A stretch of DNA of 64,000 bases from contig LJCX01000034.1 of NCBI GenBank assembly GCA_001298545.1, forward strand, positions 186,001 through 250,000, written 5' to 3'. A program made the translations under genes and the position numbers. Position 1 is the first letter of the stretch. Each line of letters begins with the position of its first letter. The notes beneath the pieces are model-generated. The model ran no database searches and was not told the DNA's origin. It was given only the letters and a program-made list of their open reading frames with translations. Source of the stretch: Actinobacteria bacterium OV320 (lineage in GTDB: Bacteria; Actinomycetota; Actinomycetes; Streptomycetales; Streptomycetaceae). Shown piece by piece: positions 8,292 through 17,345 of this stretch.

Positions 8292-8311
8292 CCAGGACGG
8301 ACGGGCCGGTC

Positions 8312-9301
8312 CTAGAACGTGTAGGCGTCGACCTCCGCGAGATACCGCGCCCGCCGCTCCTCGTCGTCCTCCAGGAAGGAGGCGACGAAGGAGTTGCGGG
8401 CCAGCTCGCGCAGCCGCTCCTCGCCCAGGCCCAGGGCGGCGCCCACCGCGTCGAAGTTGTCGCCGGCGTACCCCCCGAAGTAGGCCGGGTCGTCGGAGTT
8501 GACCGTGCACAGCAGCCCGGCGTCGAGCATGGCGGGCAGCGGGTGGTCGGCGAGGACGTCGACGGTGCGCAGCCGCACGTTGGACAGCGGGCACAGTGTC
8601 AGCGGGATCCGCTCCCGCACCAGCCGCTCGACGAGGGCCGGGTCCTCCATGCACCGGAGCCCGTGGTCGACGCGCTCCACGCCGAGGACGTCCAGGGCCT
8701 CGGTGATGTACTCCGGCGGCCCCTCCTCACCGGCGTGCGCGACGCGCCGCAGTCCCAGAGCGGCCGCCGCCTCGTACACCTCGCGGAACTTCACCGGCGG
8801 ATGCCCGACCTCGGCGGAGTCCAGGCCCACACCGGTGATCCGGTCGAGGTGGGGGCGCGCCGCCTCCAGCGTCTCCAGCGCCGACTCGGCGGACTCGTCG
8901 CGCAGGAAACACAGGATCAGCCGGGTCGAGATGCCGTGCTCGGCCTCACTGGCGCCCAGCGCGCGCCACAGCCCGTCCACGACCGTGCTCATGCTCACCC
9001 CGCGGGCGAGGTGGGCCTGCGGGTCGAAGAAGATCTCCGCGTGCCGCACACCCTGCGCGGCGGCCCGCGCGAGGTAGGCGTTCGCGAGGTCCTCGAAGTC
9101 GCGCTCGGTGCGCAGGACCGCCATCAGCTCGTAGTACAGGTTCAGGAACGACTGGAGGTCCTCGAACTGATACGCCTTGCGGAGCTCGTCCGTGTCGGCG
9201 TACGGCAGTGCGACCCCGTTGCGGGCGGCCAGCTCGAAAGCCAGCTCGGGCTCCAGGGTTCCTTCGATGTGCAGGTGCAGTTCAGCTTTGGGGAGGGGCA
9301 T
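8312..9301 (-). CDS. Adenine deaminase (adenosine-deaminase superfamily)
   Basis: 329 residues, a zinc amidohydrolase. It has HLHIEG near the N-terminus, HAGEEGPPEYI, DHGLR, CPLSNVRL and VNSDDPAYFGG, the metal- and substrate-binding motifs of adenosine deaminases. HAEIFFDPQAHLARGV, LDSAEVGHPP and SDDPAYFGGY are more typical of the Aah1-type adenine deaminase branch (adenine to hypoxanthine, purine salvage). It is often annotated simply as adenosine deaminase. The start is ATG 9301, not the TTG one codon earlier, because TACGAT lies 6 bases upstream as in a leaderless transcript. It converges with hmuT. Confidence 0.85.
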   Translation of the reverse strand: MPLPKAELHLHIEGTLEPELAFELAARNGVALPYADTDELRKAYQFEDLQSFLNLYYELMAVLRTERDFEDLANAYLARAAAQGVRHAEIFFDPQAHLARGVSMSTVVDGLWRALGASEAEHGISTRLILCFLRDESAESALETLEAARPHLDRITGVGLDSAEVGHPPVKFREVYEAAAALGLRRVAHAGEEGPPEYITEALDVLGVERVDHGLRCMEDPALVERLVRERIPLTLCPLSNVRLRTVDVLADHPLPAMLDAGLLCTVNSDDPAYFGGYAGDNFDAVGAALGLGEERLRELARNSFVASFLEDDEERRARYLAEVDAYTF

Positions 9302-9307
9302 CAAAGC

Positions 9308-9313
9308 ATCGTA
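9308..9313 (-). promoter_or_regulatory. Leaderless -10 box of adenine deaminase
   Basis: TACGAT on the minus strand fits TANNNT and lies 6 bases before ATG 9301, so transcription should start at or next to the A of the start codon. Confidence 0.55.
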
Positions 9314-9321
9314 CGACCGTT

Positions 9322-10227
9322 TTACCGGCGTTTCGGAACCGGCACCCGCAGCAGGTCGTGCGCCACGGTCAGCTCGCCCTCGAACCCGGCCGCCCGCGCC
9401 TGCCGCTCGAATTCCTCCGGCTCCGCGTAGCGCTGGCTGAAGTGGGTGAGGACGAGATGCCGCACCCCGGCGTCACGCGCCACCCGGGCGGCCTGGCCGG
9501 CGGTCAGATGACCGTGGTCGACGGCGAGTCGCTCGTCCTCGTCGAGGAAGGTCGACTCGATGACGAGCAGGTCGGCGCCGTCGGCGAGCGTGTGCACGCC
9601 CTCGCACAGCCGGGTGTCCATGATGAACGCGAACCGCTGTCCCGTCCGCACCTCGCTGACCTCGTCCAGCGACACCCCGCCGATCGCACCCTCCCGCTGG
9701 ATCCGGCCGACGTCCGGCCCCTTGATGCCGTGCGCGGCCAGCTGCTCGGGCAGCATGCGGCGGCCGTCCGGCTCGACGATCCGGTAGCCGTAGGACTCGA
9801 CGGGATGGGAGAGCCGCGCGGCTTCGAGACGGTAGGACGCGGTGGTGGCGAGCACGCCGTCCGCGTCCACCGGGACCTCGGTGATGCCGACGGTCTCGCG
9901 GTAGGCGGTGGAGTAGCGCAGCCGGTCGAAGAAGCGCTGCCCGGAGCGCGGATAGTGCGCGGTGACCGGGTGCGGGACCTTGTCCAGGTTGATGCGCTGG
10001 ATGACACCGGCGAGACCGAGGGAGTGGTCGCCGTGGAAGTGCGTGACGCAGATCCGGTTGAGGTCGTGCGCGGCGACCCCGGCGCGCAGCATCTGCCGCT
10101 GGGTGCCCTCGCCCGGGTCGAAGAGGACACCCTCGCCGTCCCAGCGCAGCAGGTAGCCGTTGTGGTTGCGATGCCGGGTGGGAACCTGGCTGGCGGTGCC
10201 GAGGACCACCAGTTCACGTACGGACAC
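9322..10227 (-). CDS. rnz: Ribonuclease Z (tRNA 3'-processing endonuclease)
   Basis: 301 residues, metallo-beta-lactamase fold. It has the zinc motif THFHGDH (about 61-67), the N-terminal GTASQVPTRHRNHNGYLLR and FDPGEGTQRQ of RNase Z, a basic arm after it for tRNA binding, and late HLTAGQAA and LTHFSQRY motifs that supply further metal ligands. It cleaves 3' trailers from tRNA precursors. Length matches the short bacterial form. The GTG start lies 6 bases after the HIT gene's stop, so the two are probably cotranscribed, HIT first. Confidence 0.9.
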   Translation of the reverse strand: MSVRELVVLGTASQVPTRHRNHNGYLLRWDGEGVLFDPGEGTQRQMLRAGVAAHDLNRICVTHFHGDHSLGLAGVIQRINLDKVPHPVTAHYPRSGQRFFDRLRYSTAYRETVGITEVPVDADGVLATTASYRLEAARLSHPVESYGYRIVEPDGRRMLPEQLAAHGIKGPDVGRIQREGAIGGVSLDEVSEVRTGQRFAFIMDTRLCEGVHTLADGADLLVIESTFLDEDERLAVDHGHLTAGQAARVARDAGVRHLVLTHFSQRYAEPEEFERQARAAGFEGELTVAHDLLRVPVPKRR

Positions 10228-10233
10228 GGCGGC

Positions 10234-10587
10234 CTATCCGGGAGGCCAGTGCAGGCCCCGGCCGCCGACGACGTGCGCGTGGGCGTGCCAGACGGTCTGA
10301 CCGGCGCCGGCGCCGGTGTTGAAGACGACGCGGTAGCTCTCCAGCTTGTCCTCGTCCGCGACCGCCTGCGTCTCGCGCAGCACGTCGGCGGCGAGTTCCG
10401 GCGCGCCGGCGGCCAGCGCCGCGGCGTCCCGGTAGTGCGCCTTCGGGATCACCAGGACGTGGGTGGGCGCCTGCGGGTTGATGTCCCGGAAGGCGATGGT
10501 CGTCTCGGTCTCCCGCACGATCGTCGCCGGGATGTTCCCCGCGACGATCTTGCAGAACAGACAGTCGTCCTGCGGTTCCCCTGCCAT
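10234..10587 (-). CDS. HIT-family nucleotide hydrolase
   Basis: 117 residues. N-terminal CLFCKIVAGNIPATIV and the C-terminal histidine triad HAHAHVVGG define the HIT/HINT branch, which hydrolyses AMP from phosphoramidate or adenylated substrates. ATG 10587 has a clear AGGAGGA ribosome site. It is the first gene of a two-gene unit with RNase Z. The physiological substrate is not evident. Confidence 0.88.
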   Translation of the reverse strand: MAGEPQDDCLFCKIVAGNIPATIVRETETTIAFRDINPQAPTHVLVIPKAHYRDAAALAAGAPELAADVLRETQAVADEDKLESYRVVFNTGAGAGQTVWHAHAHVVGGRGLHWPPG

Positions 10588-10675
10588 GCGGGTTCCTCCT
10601 CAGACGGTTGATCAGTACGGGGGCATGGTAGCGGGGCGGCAGCCCCCGGAGACGGTCACAACGACGCCGGGTGAG

Positions 10676-13600
10676 CTATGACCCGGGCAGCAGCGGAGGC
10701 GTCTTCGCCGGGGTTTCCTCAAGGGCGGCCAGCGCCAGCGAGACCGCCTCGTCCAGCTGGACGTCCCGCTCCGCCGCGTAGTCCTGAGGAGCACAGACCA
10801 CCTCGACGTCCGGATCGACACCGTGGTTCTCCACGCCCCACTCGTACCCCTCCAGCCAGAACGCGTACTTGGGCTGCGTGACGAGCGTCCCGTCGACCAA
10901 CCGGTACCGGCTGTCGATCCCGATCGTCCCGCCCCACGTGCGCGTGCCCACCACCGGCCCGATCCCGAGCGCCTTGATCGCCGCGTTGACGATGTCCCCG
11001 TCGGACCCGGAGAACTCGTTGGCGACGGCGACGACGGGCCCCCGGGGCGCGTCCTCCGGATAGCTGGACGCCCGCATCCCGCGCGGCAGGTCCCAGCCGA
11101 CGATGCGCCGGGCGAGCTTCTCGACGACCAGCTGCGAGGTGTGCCCGCCCCGGTTCTCCCGGACGTCCACGATCAGCCCCTCCCGCGCCACCTCCACCCG
11201 CAGGTCGCGGTGGATCTGGGCCCACCCGGGCGCCTGCATGTCGGGCACGTGCAGATACCCCAGCCGCCCGCCGGAGGCCTCGTGCACGTACGCCCGCCGG
11301 TCCGAGACCCACGCGTGGTAGCGCAGCGCCTCCTCGTCCGCGACGGGGACGACGACGGCGTGCCTCGGCTCGCCCCCGCCGGACGGCGAGATCGTCAGCT
11401 CGACGACCTTGCCCGCGGTGCCGACGAGCAGCGGTCCGGGCCCGGCGACCGGGTCCACGGGCTGCCCGCCGACGGCGACGACGGCGTCACCGGCCCGCAC
11501 CGCGACGCCGGGCGCGGCGAGCGGGGAGCGCGCGTCGGGGTCGGAGGTCTCCGAGGGCAGGACCCGGTCGATACGCCAACTGCCGTCCTCGTGACGGGAG
11601 ATGTCGGCACCCAGCAGGCCCTGCCGGGCGCCGCCGCCGTGGCCGCCGCGCGGCATGACGTAGGCGTGCGAGGTGCCGAGTTCGCCGTGCACCTCCCACA
11701 GCAGGTCGACGAGGTCGTCGTGGGTGGCGACCCGCTCCAGCACGGGCCGGTAGCGGTCCAGGACGCCGTCCCAGTCGACGCCGCCCAGGTCGGGACGCCA
11801 GAAGTTGTCCCGCATGATCCGCCCGGTCTCGTCGAACATCTGCCGCCACTCGGCGGACGGGTCGACGGTGCGGCGGATCCGGCCGAGGTCGACGGTGATG
11901 TTGCTGTCGCTGTCCTCGTCGCCGGAGGCGCGCCGGTCGCTCGGGACGACCTTGAGCTTGCCGTCGGTCCACAGCAGCAGCCGCTTGCCGTCGCCGCTGA
12001 CCTCGAAGCCGTCGGCGTCGGCGGCGAGGTGCTCGATGCGCTGCTGGGCGAGGTCGTAGCGCTCCAGTTCGGTGTGCGGATCGGGGTCGTCCGGGGTGGC
12101 CCGGGAGGCGCCGAGGACACCGCGCACGGGGTGCCGCAGCCACAGCACGCCGTCCTTCGCCGCGGCGAGCCCGGAGTACCGGCCGGCCTCCACGGGGAAG
12201 GGGACTATCCGGTCGGCGAGGCCTTCGAGGTCGATACGGGTGGTCGGGGTGCCCTCGCTGTCGGGTGTCTCGTCCTTGTCGGGGGCCTCGAAGGGCTTGC
12301 CGTGCCGCTGCGGACCGAAGGGGGACGGGGTCGTCGCCGCGAGGGTGATGAGGTGCGGGCGGGCCCCGGCCACGAAGGAGAGGTCGAAGACGTGCTCGTC
12401 GTAGACCGGGTCGAAGGCGCGTGCGGAGAGGAACGCGAGGTGCTTGCCGTCGAGGGTGAAGGCGGGCGCGTAGTCCCGGAAGCGCAGGGGGGTCGCCTCG
12501 GTGACCGACAGGTCGGTGACGTTGGCGAGCTTGAGCTGGCTGAGCGGGCGCGGCCCGGGGTGGGACCAGGCGAGCCAGGCCGAGTCGGGCGAGAAGACCA
12601 GGTCGGACACCTCGCCGTCGAGGCTGCTGTCGACCTCGCGGACCTCACCGGTCTCCCGCTCGACGAGCAGCAGCCGGCCGTCGTGCGCGGCGACGGCGGC
12701 CCGGCTGCCGTCGGGCGCCATCGCGAGCTCCAGGACCCGCCCGAGCCGTCCGGCGGCGAGCCGGCGCGGAGTGGCGCCGGGGGCCGTGCCGGTGGCCGGG
12801 GCGAACTCCAGCGCGTCCTCGCCCTCGGCGTCGGTCACCCAGACGACCCACTCCTCGCCCTCCGTGCGGAAGGTGCGCGGCAGCCGGGCCCGGACGCCGG
12901 GTAGGGCGGCGAGCGCGCGGGCGGGACCGGAGCGGTGGGTCACCCAGTGGACGGCGCCGCGCACCTCCACGGCGCTGCCCCGCGCGGTGTGGTCGGGCGC
13001 TGCCCCGCCCAGCCAGCGGGAGGCGGCGACGGGGTACGGGCGGCGGTCGGTGCGCTGCCCGCCGAGGCGGATGTCGAGCCGGCGCGGTTCGGCCCCGTCG
13101 AGGTCGTCGAGCAGCCACAGCTCGCCCGCGGACATGTACACGACCCGGGTACCGTCACCGGCGGCGTGCCGGGCGTAGAAGCCTTCGAGCGGGGTGTGCC
13201 GCCGCAGGTCCGACCCGTCGGCGAGGGAGGAGTACAGGGCTCCCGTGCCTTCGTGATCCGACAGGAACGCGAGGCGCTCCCCCGTCCACACGGGGTGTTC
13301 GATGTTGCCGTCCAGCTCCTCGTGCAGCCGGACGAACTCCCCGTCGCCCTCCCGGTCGATCCACAACTTGCCCGCCGTACCGCCCCGGTAGCGCTTCCAG
13401 TGGGCGGCCTCGCGTCCCATCGGCGCGGACAGCACCACGGTGTGCGGGCCGTGCGCGACCGTGCCGACCGGCCCGTACGGCAGCGTCGTCGCCGGTCCGC
13501 CGTCGACCGGGACGGCGCGGGCCCAGCTGCGGCGCAGGGTCGCCTGGTCGTAGGTGCTGACGGCGAGGACCCGGCCGTCCGGGGTCCAGCCCCGCACCCG

Positions 13601-13882
13601 GGTCTGCCAGCTCCCCCAGTACGTCAGCCGGGTCGACGGGCCGCCGTCGACGGGGGCGATGTGCACCTCGGGGGCGCCGTCGCGGGTGGAGGTCCAGGCC
13701 ACGGTGGTGCCGTCGGGCGAGATGCGCGGCAGGGTGACCGGCACGTTGTCGGCGCTGACCCGCCAGGCGCGGCCGCCGTCGAGGGGGGCCAGCCACACGT
13801 CGTCCTCGGCGGTGAAGGCCACCGACTCGCCGTGCAGATGGGGGTATCGGAGGTATGCGGCAGGCGTCGCGGGCTGTGTCAC
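10676..13882 (-). CDS. Tricorn protease homologue (S41 family)
   Basis: 1068 residues. Two N-terminal beta-propellers (about 1-640) have repeated D-G-x-x-L/A-x-x-W/S blades (for example TPDGRVLAVSTYD). A PDZ-like domain follows (about 760-850), then the catalytic tail-specific-protease domains. TSHAYV near residue 738 carries the catalytic Ser-His, and EFSGSDGD near 957 carries the nucleophilic serine, as in archaeal tricorn. The enzyme degrades peptides of about 6-12 residues released by the proteasome or Clp. There is no signal peptide, so it is cytosolic. GTG 13882 is supported by a leaderless TACAGT box. Confidence 0.92.
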   Translation of the reverse strand: MTQPATPAAYLRYPHLHGESVAFTAEDDVWLAPLDGGRAWRVSADNVPVTLPRISPDGTTVAWTSTRDGAPEVHIAPVDGGPSTRLTYWGSWQTRVRGWTPDGRVLAVSTYDQATLRRSWARAVPVDGGPATTLPYGPVGTVAHGPHTVVLSAPMGREAAHWKRYRGGTAGKLWIDREGDGEFVRLHEELDGNIEHPVWTGERLAFLSDHEGTGALYSSLADGSDLRRHTPLEGFYARHAAGDGTRVVYMSAGELWLLDDLDGAEPRRLDIRLGGQRTDRRPYPVAASRWLGGAAPDHTARGSAVEVRGAVHWVTHRSGPARALAALPGVRARLPRTFRTEGEEWVVWVTDAEGEDALEFAPATGTAPGATPRRLAAGRLGRVLELAMAPDGSRAAVAAHDGRLLLVERETGEVREVDSSLDGEVSDLVFSPDSAWLAWSHPGPRPLSQLKLANVTDLSVTEATPLRFRDYAPAFTLDGKHLAFLSARAFDPVYDEHVFDLSFVAGARPHLITLAATTPSPFGPQRHGKPFEAPDKDETPDSEGTPTTRIDLEGLADRIVPFPVEAGRYSGLAAAKDGVLWLRHPVRGVLGASRATPDDPDPHTELERYDLAQQRIEHLAADADGFEVSGDGKRLLLWTDGKLKVVPSDRRASGDEDSDSNITVDLGRIRRTVDPSAEWRQMFDETGRIMRDNFWRPDLGGVDWDGVLDRYRPVLERVATHDDLVDLLWEVHGELGTSHAYVMPRGGHGGGARQGLLGADISRHEDGSWRIDRVLPSETSDPDARSPLAAPGVAVRAGDAVVAVGGQPVDPVAGPGPLLVGTAGKVVELTISPSGGGEPRHAVVVPVADEEALRYHAWVSDRRAYVHEASGGRLGYLHVPDMQAPGWAQIHRDLRVEVAREGLIVDVRENRGGHTSQLVVEKLARRIVGWDLPRGMRASSYPEDAPRGPVVAVANEFSGSDGDIVNAAIKALGIGPVVGTRTWGGTIGIDSRYRLVDGTLVTQPKYAFWLEGYEWGVENHGVDPDVEVVCAPQDYAAERDVQLDEAVSLALAALEETPAKTPPLLPGS

Positions 13883-13888
13883 CGAATC

Positions 13889-13894
13889 ACTGTA
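13889..13894 (-). promoter_or_regulatory. Leaderless -10 box of the tricorn protease gene
   Basis: TACAGT on the minus strand lies 6 bases before GTG 13882. There is no recognisable ribosome site, which fits a leaderless mRNA. Confidence 0.55.
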
Positions 13895-13927
13895 TGCACC
13901 GGCGGGACCGCAGGTCAGGGGTTTCGA

Positions 13928-14434
13928 TCACTTCTTTCCGCCCCCGCCCCCACCCCCGCCTCCGTCCCCGCTGACCGTCTCGGTCACCGTGACGGTCACG
14001 GTGACCGTCGGCCGTCCGCCGGGCCGGTCGGAGTCGGACGGCTCGACCGGCGACGGCGTCGCGGACTTGCAGTCGCCGAGACCGCTCACCCGGAACAGCT
14101 GTTTCTTGCCGACGACGGCGGTGAGATCCCCGCGCACACAGGCCCCGTCGACCGCCCGCGCGACCTGCCCCTCGACCGTGATGTCCCGCCCGTCGGCGGT
14201 CTTGCCCTGGCAGTCCACGGCGGCGACGGTCCCCGCCTTCTCCTGGTCCTCGTACCGAGCCGTGCAGGTCAACCAGCGCACGTCCACGTCCCGCCGCTGG
14301 ATCTCGGCCGTCGCGGCCTCGTCGGTGGTGTACGCCACGGACATGCTGCTCAGCCCGCCCGGCTCGCACGCCACGACGCCCACCGCCGCCACGGCCACCG
14401 ACGGGAGAAGCCAAATGCGCCTCAACGCCCCCAT
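13928..14434 (-). CDS. Small lipoprotein of unknown function
   Basis: 168 residues. The signal peptide ends in a lipobox, VGVVAC (Cys23), so the mature protein is membrane-anchored outside the cell. The body has about six Cys and two short similar blocks (VRWLTCTARYEDQEKAGTVAAVDCQG and ACVRGDLTAVVGKKQLFRVSGLGDC). The C-terminus is low-complexity: a TVTVTVTVTETV stretch and a run of about nine glycines before the final lysines. I do not recognise the family. The poly-Gly run lies on a C-rich plus-strand tract (13940-13965). Confidence 0.65.
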   Translation of the reverse strand: MGALRRIWLLPSVAVAAVGVVACEPGGLSSMSVAYTTDEAATAEIQRRDVDVRWLTCTARYEDQEKAGTVAAVDCQGKTADGRDITVEGQVARAVDGACVRGDLTAVVGKKQLFRVSGLGDCKSATPSPVEPSDSDRPGGRPTVTVTVTVTETVSGDGGGGGGGGGKK

Positions 14435-14501
14435 GGACGGCAGCGTGCCACTCGGGCGGGCGGTGCGGTAGCCCGTATGCGGTCACGTTCCGCGCCGGTC
14501 C

Positions 14502-14507
14502 TACGCT
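14502..14507 (+). promoter_or_regulatory. Leaderless -10 box of the 14514 gene
   Basis: TACGCT lies exactly 6 bases before ATG 14514. No ribosome-binding site precedes the start. Confidence 0.6.
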
Positions 14508-14513
14508 GGACGC

Positions 14514-14909
14514 ATGAGCGATCAGCGCCGCCGGAGAACGCTCGTCGTGGACGAGACGACCACCTATGTGTGGACGGTCCGCCACCGGCACGTGGTCGGA
14601 GGGCCCTGCCAGGAGGTGCTCACCCTCCACCGGGACGGGGTGCGCACCCACATCGTCTTCCAGGACGGTGAAGGGCGTTACGTGGGCAGCGTCGCCTATG
14701 GGCACAGCGGCGGGGTGGGCGACCGCCACCATCACCTCAACCTCAACCGACCCGGTGTGGTGCGCGCCTTCGTCGACGAGGCCGTCAAGCGGGAACTGCT
14801 GCCCCTGGACGGCGAGTTGGACGGCTGGGAGCTGTTCACCGCGGTCGCGCTCAGCCGCGCAGCAGCAACCACTCCTGAAGTTCCACCAGATTGCCCTCCG
14901 GGTCCTTGA
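14514..14909 (+). CDS. Conserved hypothetical protein
   Basis: 131 residues, no signal or membrane segment. Mixed beta pattern at the start (RTLVVDETTTYVWTVRHRHV, CQEVLTLHRDGVRTHIVFQ), a His-rich stretch GVGDRHHHLNLN around residues 73-84, then a helix (GVVRAFVDEAVKREL). No family recognised. The start is fixed by the leaderless TACGCT box. The last 59 bases overlap the 3' end of the convergent VOC gene, so the terminal residues (PDCPPGP) may be an extension not shared by relatives. Confidence 0.6.
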   Translation: MSDQRRRRTLVVDETTTYVWTVRHRHVVGGPCQEVLTLHRDGVRTHIVFQDGEGRYVGSVAYGHSGGVGDRHHHLNLNRPGVVRAFVDEAVKRELLPLDGELDGWELFTAVALSRAAATTPEVPPDCPPGP

Positions 14910-15243
14910 GGTAGGCCACGCGCATCCGGTCGGCCATCGGGGCGGGGCCGTGGATCAGGGCCGCGCCGCGGGCGGTGATCCGCGCGCACAGGGCGTCCAG
15001 GTCGTCGACGCGCAGGGCCACCAGGGAGCGGTGACCGTTCGCCGTGTCGCCCAGCTCGCCCAGCACCTCCGCCATCATCTTCCGGTCCTGAATGGCTATG
15101 CCCGTCGCCCCGGTGGCGGGCGAGAACTTCTCGTACGGTCCCCGCTCCGCCCCCGACTGCGGCTTGAGGCCGAGGACGTCGGCGTAGAAGCGGTAGCAGG
15201 CGGCGAAGTCGGTGACCAGCAGCCTTACCTGGACGAATTCCAC
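14851..15243 (-). CDS. VOC-family (glyoxalase/bleomycin-resistance-like) protein
   Basis: 130 residues, one vicinal-oxygen-chelate domain made of two beta-alpha-beta-beta-beta modules: FVQVRLLVTDFAACYRFYADVLGLKP at the start, and HRSLVALRVDDLDALCARITARGA with KDPEGNLVELQEW at the end. The final E of LVELQ is a typical metal ligand. The GTG start has a strong GGAGGA site 6 bases upstream. The function cannot be set from sequence; VOC members include dioxygenases, isomerases and drug-binding proteins. It precedes rsmE on the same strand with a short gap. Confidence 0.75.
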   Translation of the reverse strand: MEFVQVRLLVTDFAACYRFYADVLGLKPQSGAERGPYEKFSPATGATGIAIQDRKMMAEVLGELGDTANGHRSLVALRVDDLDALCARITARGAALIHGPAPMADRMRVAYLKDPEGNLVELQEWLLLRG

Positions 15244-15269
15244 GATGTCCTCCCGGAGGACGGGCGGGG

Positions 15270-16016
15270 TCAGGACCAGCGACCGGTCCTGCCCAGGATC
15301 AGGGACGCGGCCGCCGTGCCGGCGGTCGAGGTACGCAGGACGCTCCGCCCGAGCCGGTACGCCTTGGCGCCCGCCTGTGCGAAGAGCGCCAACTCGTCGG
15401 GCGATACGCCCCCTTCGGGGCCGACGACGAGCACGATCTCGCCCGTGGTGGGCAGTGCCGCGGTGGCCAGGGGCTCGCTGCCGTAGTCACGGTCCTCGTG
15501 CAGGACGGCGGCGAAGTCGGCGCGGGCGAGCACCTCCGCCACCTGCCGGGACGTCGACGCCTCGGCGATCTCGGGGAAGCGGACCCGACGGGACTGCTTG
15601 CCGGCCTCGCGGGCGGTGGCCCGCCACTTGGCGAGGGCCTTCGCGCCGCGCTCGCCCTTCCACTGGGTGATGCAGCGCGCGGCCGCCCACGGCACGATCG
15701 CGTCGACGCCGGTCTCGGTCATCGTCTCGACGGCCAGTTCGCCCCGGTCGCCCTTCGGCAGCGCCTGGACGACGGTGATCCGGGGCGCCTCGGCGGGCTC
15801 CTCGACCACCTCCCCCAGGCTCACCACCAGCCGGTCCTTGCCCTCGGCGGCGACGACCTCGCCCCGCGCCCAGTGCCCGGCGCCGTCGGTGAGGACGACC
15901 TCCTCGCCGGTCCGCAGCCGCTTCACGGAGACGGCGTGCCGGCCCTCGGGACCGTCCAGTACGAACGCGGAGCGGGAGGCGGGGAGTTCGTCGACGACGA
16001 AGACGGGCGCCGTCAC
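15270..16016 (-). CDS. rsmE: 16S rRNA (uracil1498-N3)-methyltransferase
   Basis: 248 residues. An N-terminal PUA-like domain (RSAFVLDGPEGRHAVSVKRLRTGEEVVLTDGAG) is followed by a SPOUT methyltransferase with the trefoil-knot motifs LVVGPEGGVSPDELALF and YRLGRSVLRTSTAGTAA. It modifies U1498 of the small-subunit decoding centre. Its GTG start overlaps the stop of the nitronate monooxygenase gene as GTGA, so the two are translationally coupled. Confidence 0.92.
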   Translation of the reverse strand: MTAPVFVVDELPASRSAFVLDGPEGRHAVSVKRLRTGEEVVLTDGAGHWARGEVVAAEGKDRLVVSLGEVVEEPAEAPRITVVQALPKGDRGELAVETMTETGVDAIVPWAAARCITQWKGERGAKALAKWRATAREAGKQSRRVRFPEIAEASTSRQVAEVLARADFAAVLHEDRDYGSEPLATAALPTTGEIVLVVGPEGGVSPDELALFAQAGAKAYRLGRSVLRTSTAGTAAASLILGRTGRWS

Positions 16017-17146
16017 GAGGCACCGCCCTCACGGGCCTGGAAATCCGACAACGCTGTCCGCGCCTCGGCGATTTCGGACACCAGGACCTCCACCAGTTGC
16101 CCGGCGGGCAGCTCGCGGGCCAGCCGGTGTCCCTGTCCCGCCCACAGCGCCATGCCCTGCGCGTCGCCCGCCTTGGCGGCCGCCTTGCGCAGCGGCGAGG
16201 TGAGGTGGTGGACCTCCGGGTAGGCGGCGGGCGCGTACGGGCCGTGCTCGCGCAGGAAGCGGTTGACCAGGCCGCGGGCCGGGCGGCCGGAGAAGGCACG
16301 GGTCAGCTCGGTGCGTACGAAGAGGGGGTTGGTCAGCGCCTGCTTGTGCACGGCGTGCGCGCCGGACTCGGGCGTGACGAGGAACGCGGTCCCCAGCTGG
16401 GCCGCGTTCGCACCGGCGGCGAGCGCCGCGGCGATCTGGCTGCCGCGCATGAGCCCGCCCGCGGCCACGATCGGCAGGTTCACGGACTCGCGGACCTGGG
16501 CGATCAGCGCGAGCAGCCCGATGCCGGAGCGGTCGTTCTCCGGATTGTCCTTGTGGGTGCCCTGGTGACCGCCGGCCTCCACACCCTGCACGATCACCGC
16601 GTCCGCGCCGGCCCGCTCCACCGCGCGGGCCTCCGCGGCGGTGGTCGCCGTGACCAGGGTGAACGTTCCCGCGCGCCGCAGGGACTCCAGCACCTCGGCG
16701 CTCGGGATGCCGAAGTGGAACGAGACCACCGCCACCGGGTTGTCCAGCAGCACGGCGAGCTTGGCGTCGTAGCCGTCGTCGCGGCCGCTCTCCGGGTCGC
16801 CCAGCTCGGTCTCGTACCAGGCGGCCTCACCGGCCAGCTGGTGGGCGTAGACCTCGACGGCGCCCGCAGCAGGGAGCGCGGCGTTAGCCGCTCCGGTGGA
16901 GCCGGTGCTTGCACCGGGGTACTCGGGCTGCGGCATGAAGAGGTTCACGCCGAAGGGGCGGCCGGTGAGACTCCGCAGCTGCTTGATCTCCTGGTACACG
17001 CCGTCGGCCGTCTTGTACCCGGCGGCCAGGAATCCGAGCCCGCCGGCCTCGCACACGGCGGCCGCGAGCCGCGGGAGGGAGACACCGCCCGCCATGGGGG
17101 CCTGCACGATCGGATACGGGAAGAGATCGGTCAGTGCGGAGGACAT
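16013..17146 (-). CDS. Nitronate monooxygenase (2-nitropropane dioxygenase family)
   Basis: 377 residues, FMN-dependent TIM barrel. It has PIVQAPMAGGVSLPRLAAAVCEAGGLGFLAAGY at the N-terminus, VIVQGVEAGGHQG in the middle (active-site His and FMN contact), and GGLMRGSQIAAALAAGANAAQLGTAFL for phosphate binding. Class I enzymes oxidise propionate-3-nitronate and alkyl nitronates. Length is normal. It is the first gene of a pair with rsmE; the overlap suggests coexpression, not a shared pathway. Confidence 0.85.
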   Translation of the reverse strand: MSSALTDLFPYPIVQAPMAGGVSLPRLAAAVCEAGGLGFLAAGYKTADGVYQEIKQLRSLTGRPFGVNLFMPQPEYPGASTGSTGAANAALPAAGAVEVYAHQLAGEAAWYETELGDPESGRDDGYDAKLAVLLDNPVAVVSFHFGIPSAEVLESLRRAGTFTLVTATTAAEARAVERAGADAVIVQGVEAGGHQGTHKDNPENDRSGIGLLALIAQVRESVNLPIVAAGGLMRGSQIAAALAAGANAAQLGTAFLVTPESGAHAVHKQALTNPLFVRTELTRAFSGRPARGLVNRFLREHGPYAPAAYPEVHHLTSPLRKAAAKAGDAQGMALWAGQGHRLARELPAGQLVEVLVSEIAEARTALSDFQAREGGAS

Positions 17147-17345
17147 GACGGCATGTTGTCACGTCCTCCGAACAAGTCCGAATCGACCCTTCCCATCGGC
17201 ACGTGCTTTCACGTGCCGGCAGATCCAGCCCGTCCGGCGATCGAGGACGAGGCCCGTTCAGGGCCGATACGGGGGCCTGGGGGCGCAGCTCCCAGGGACG
17301 GGAAAGGGAAGGGGCGGGGGCGAGAAGGCCCCCGCACACCCACCG

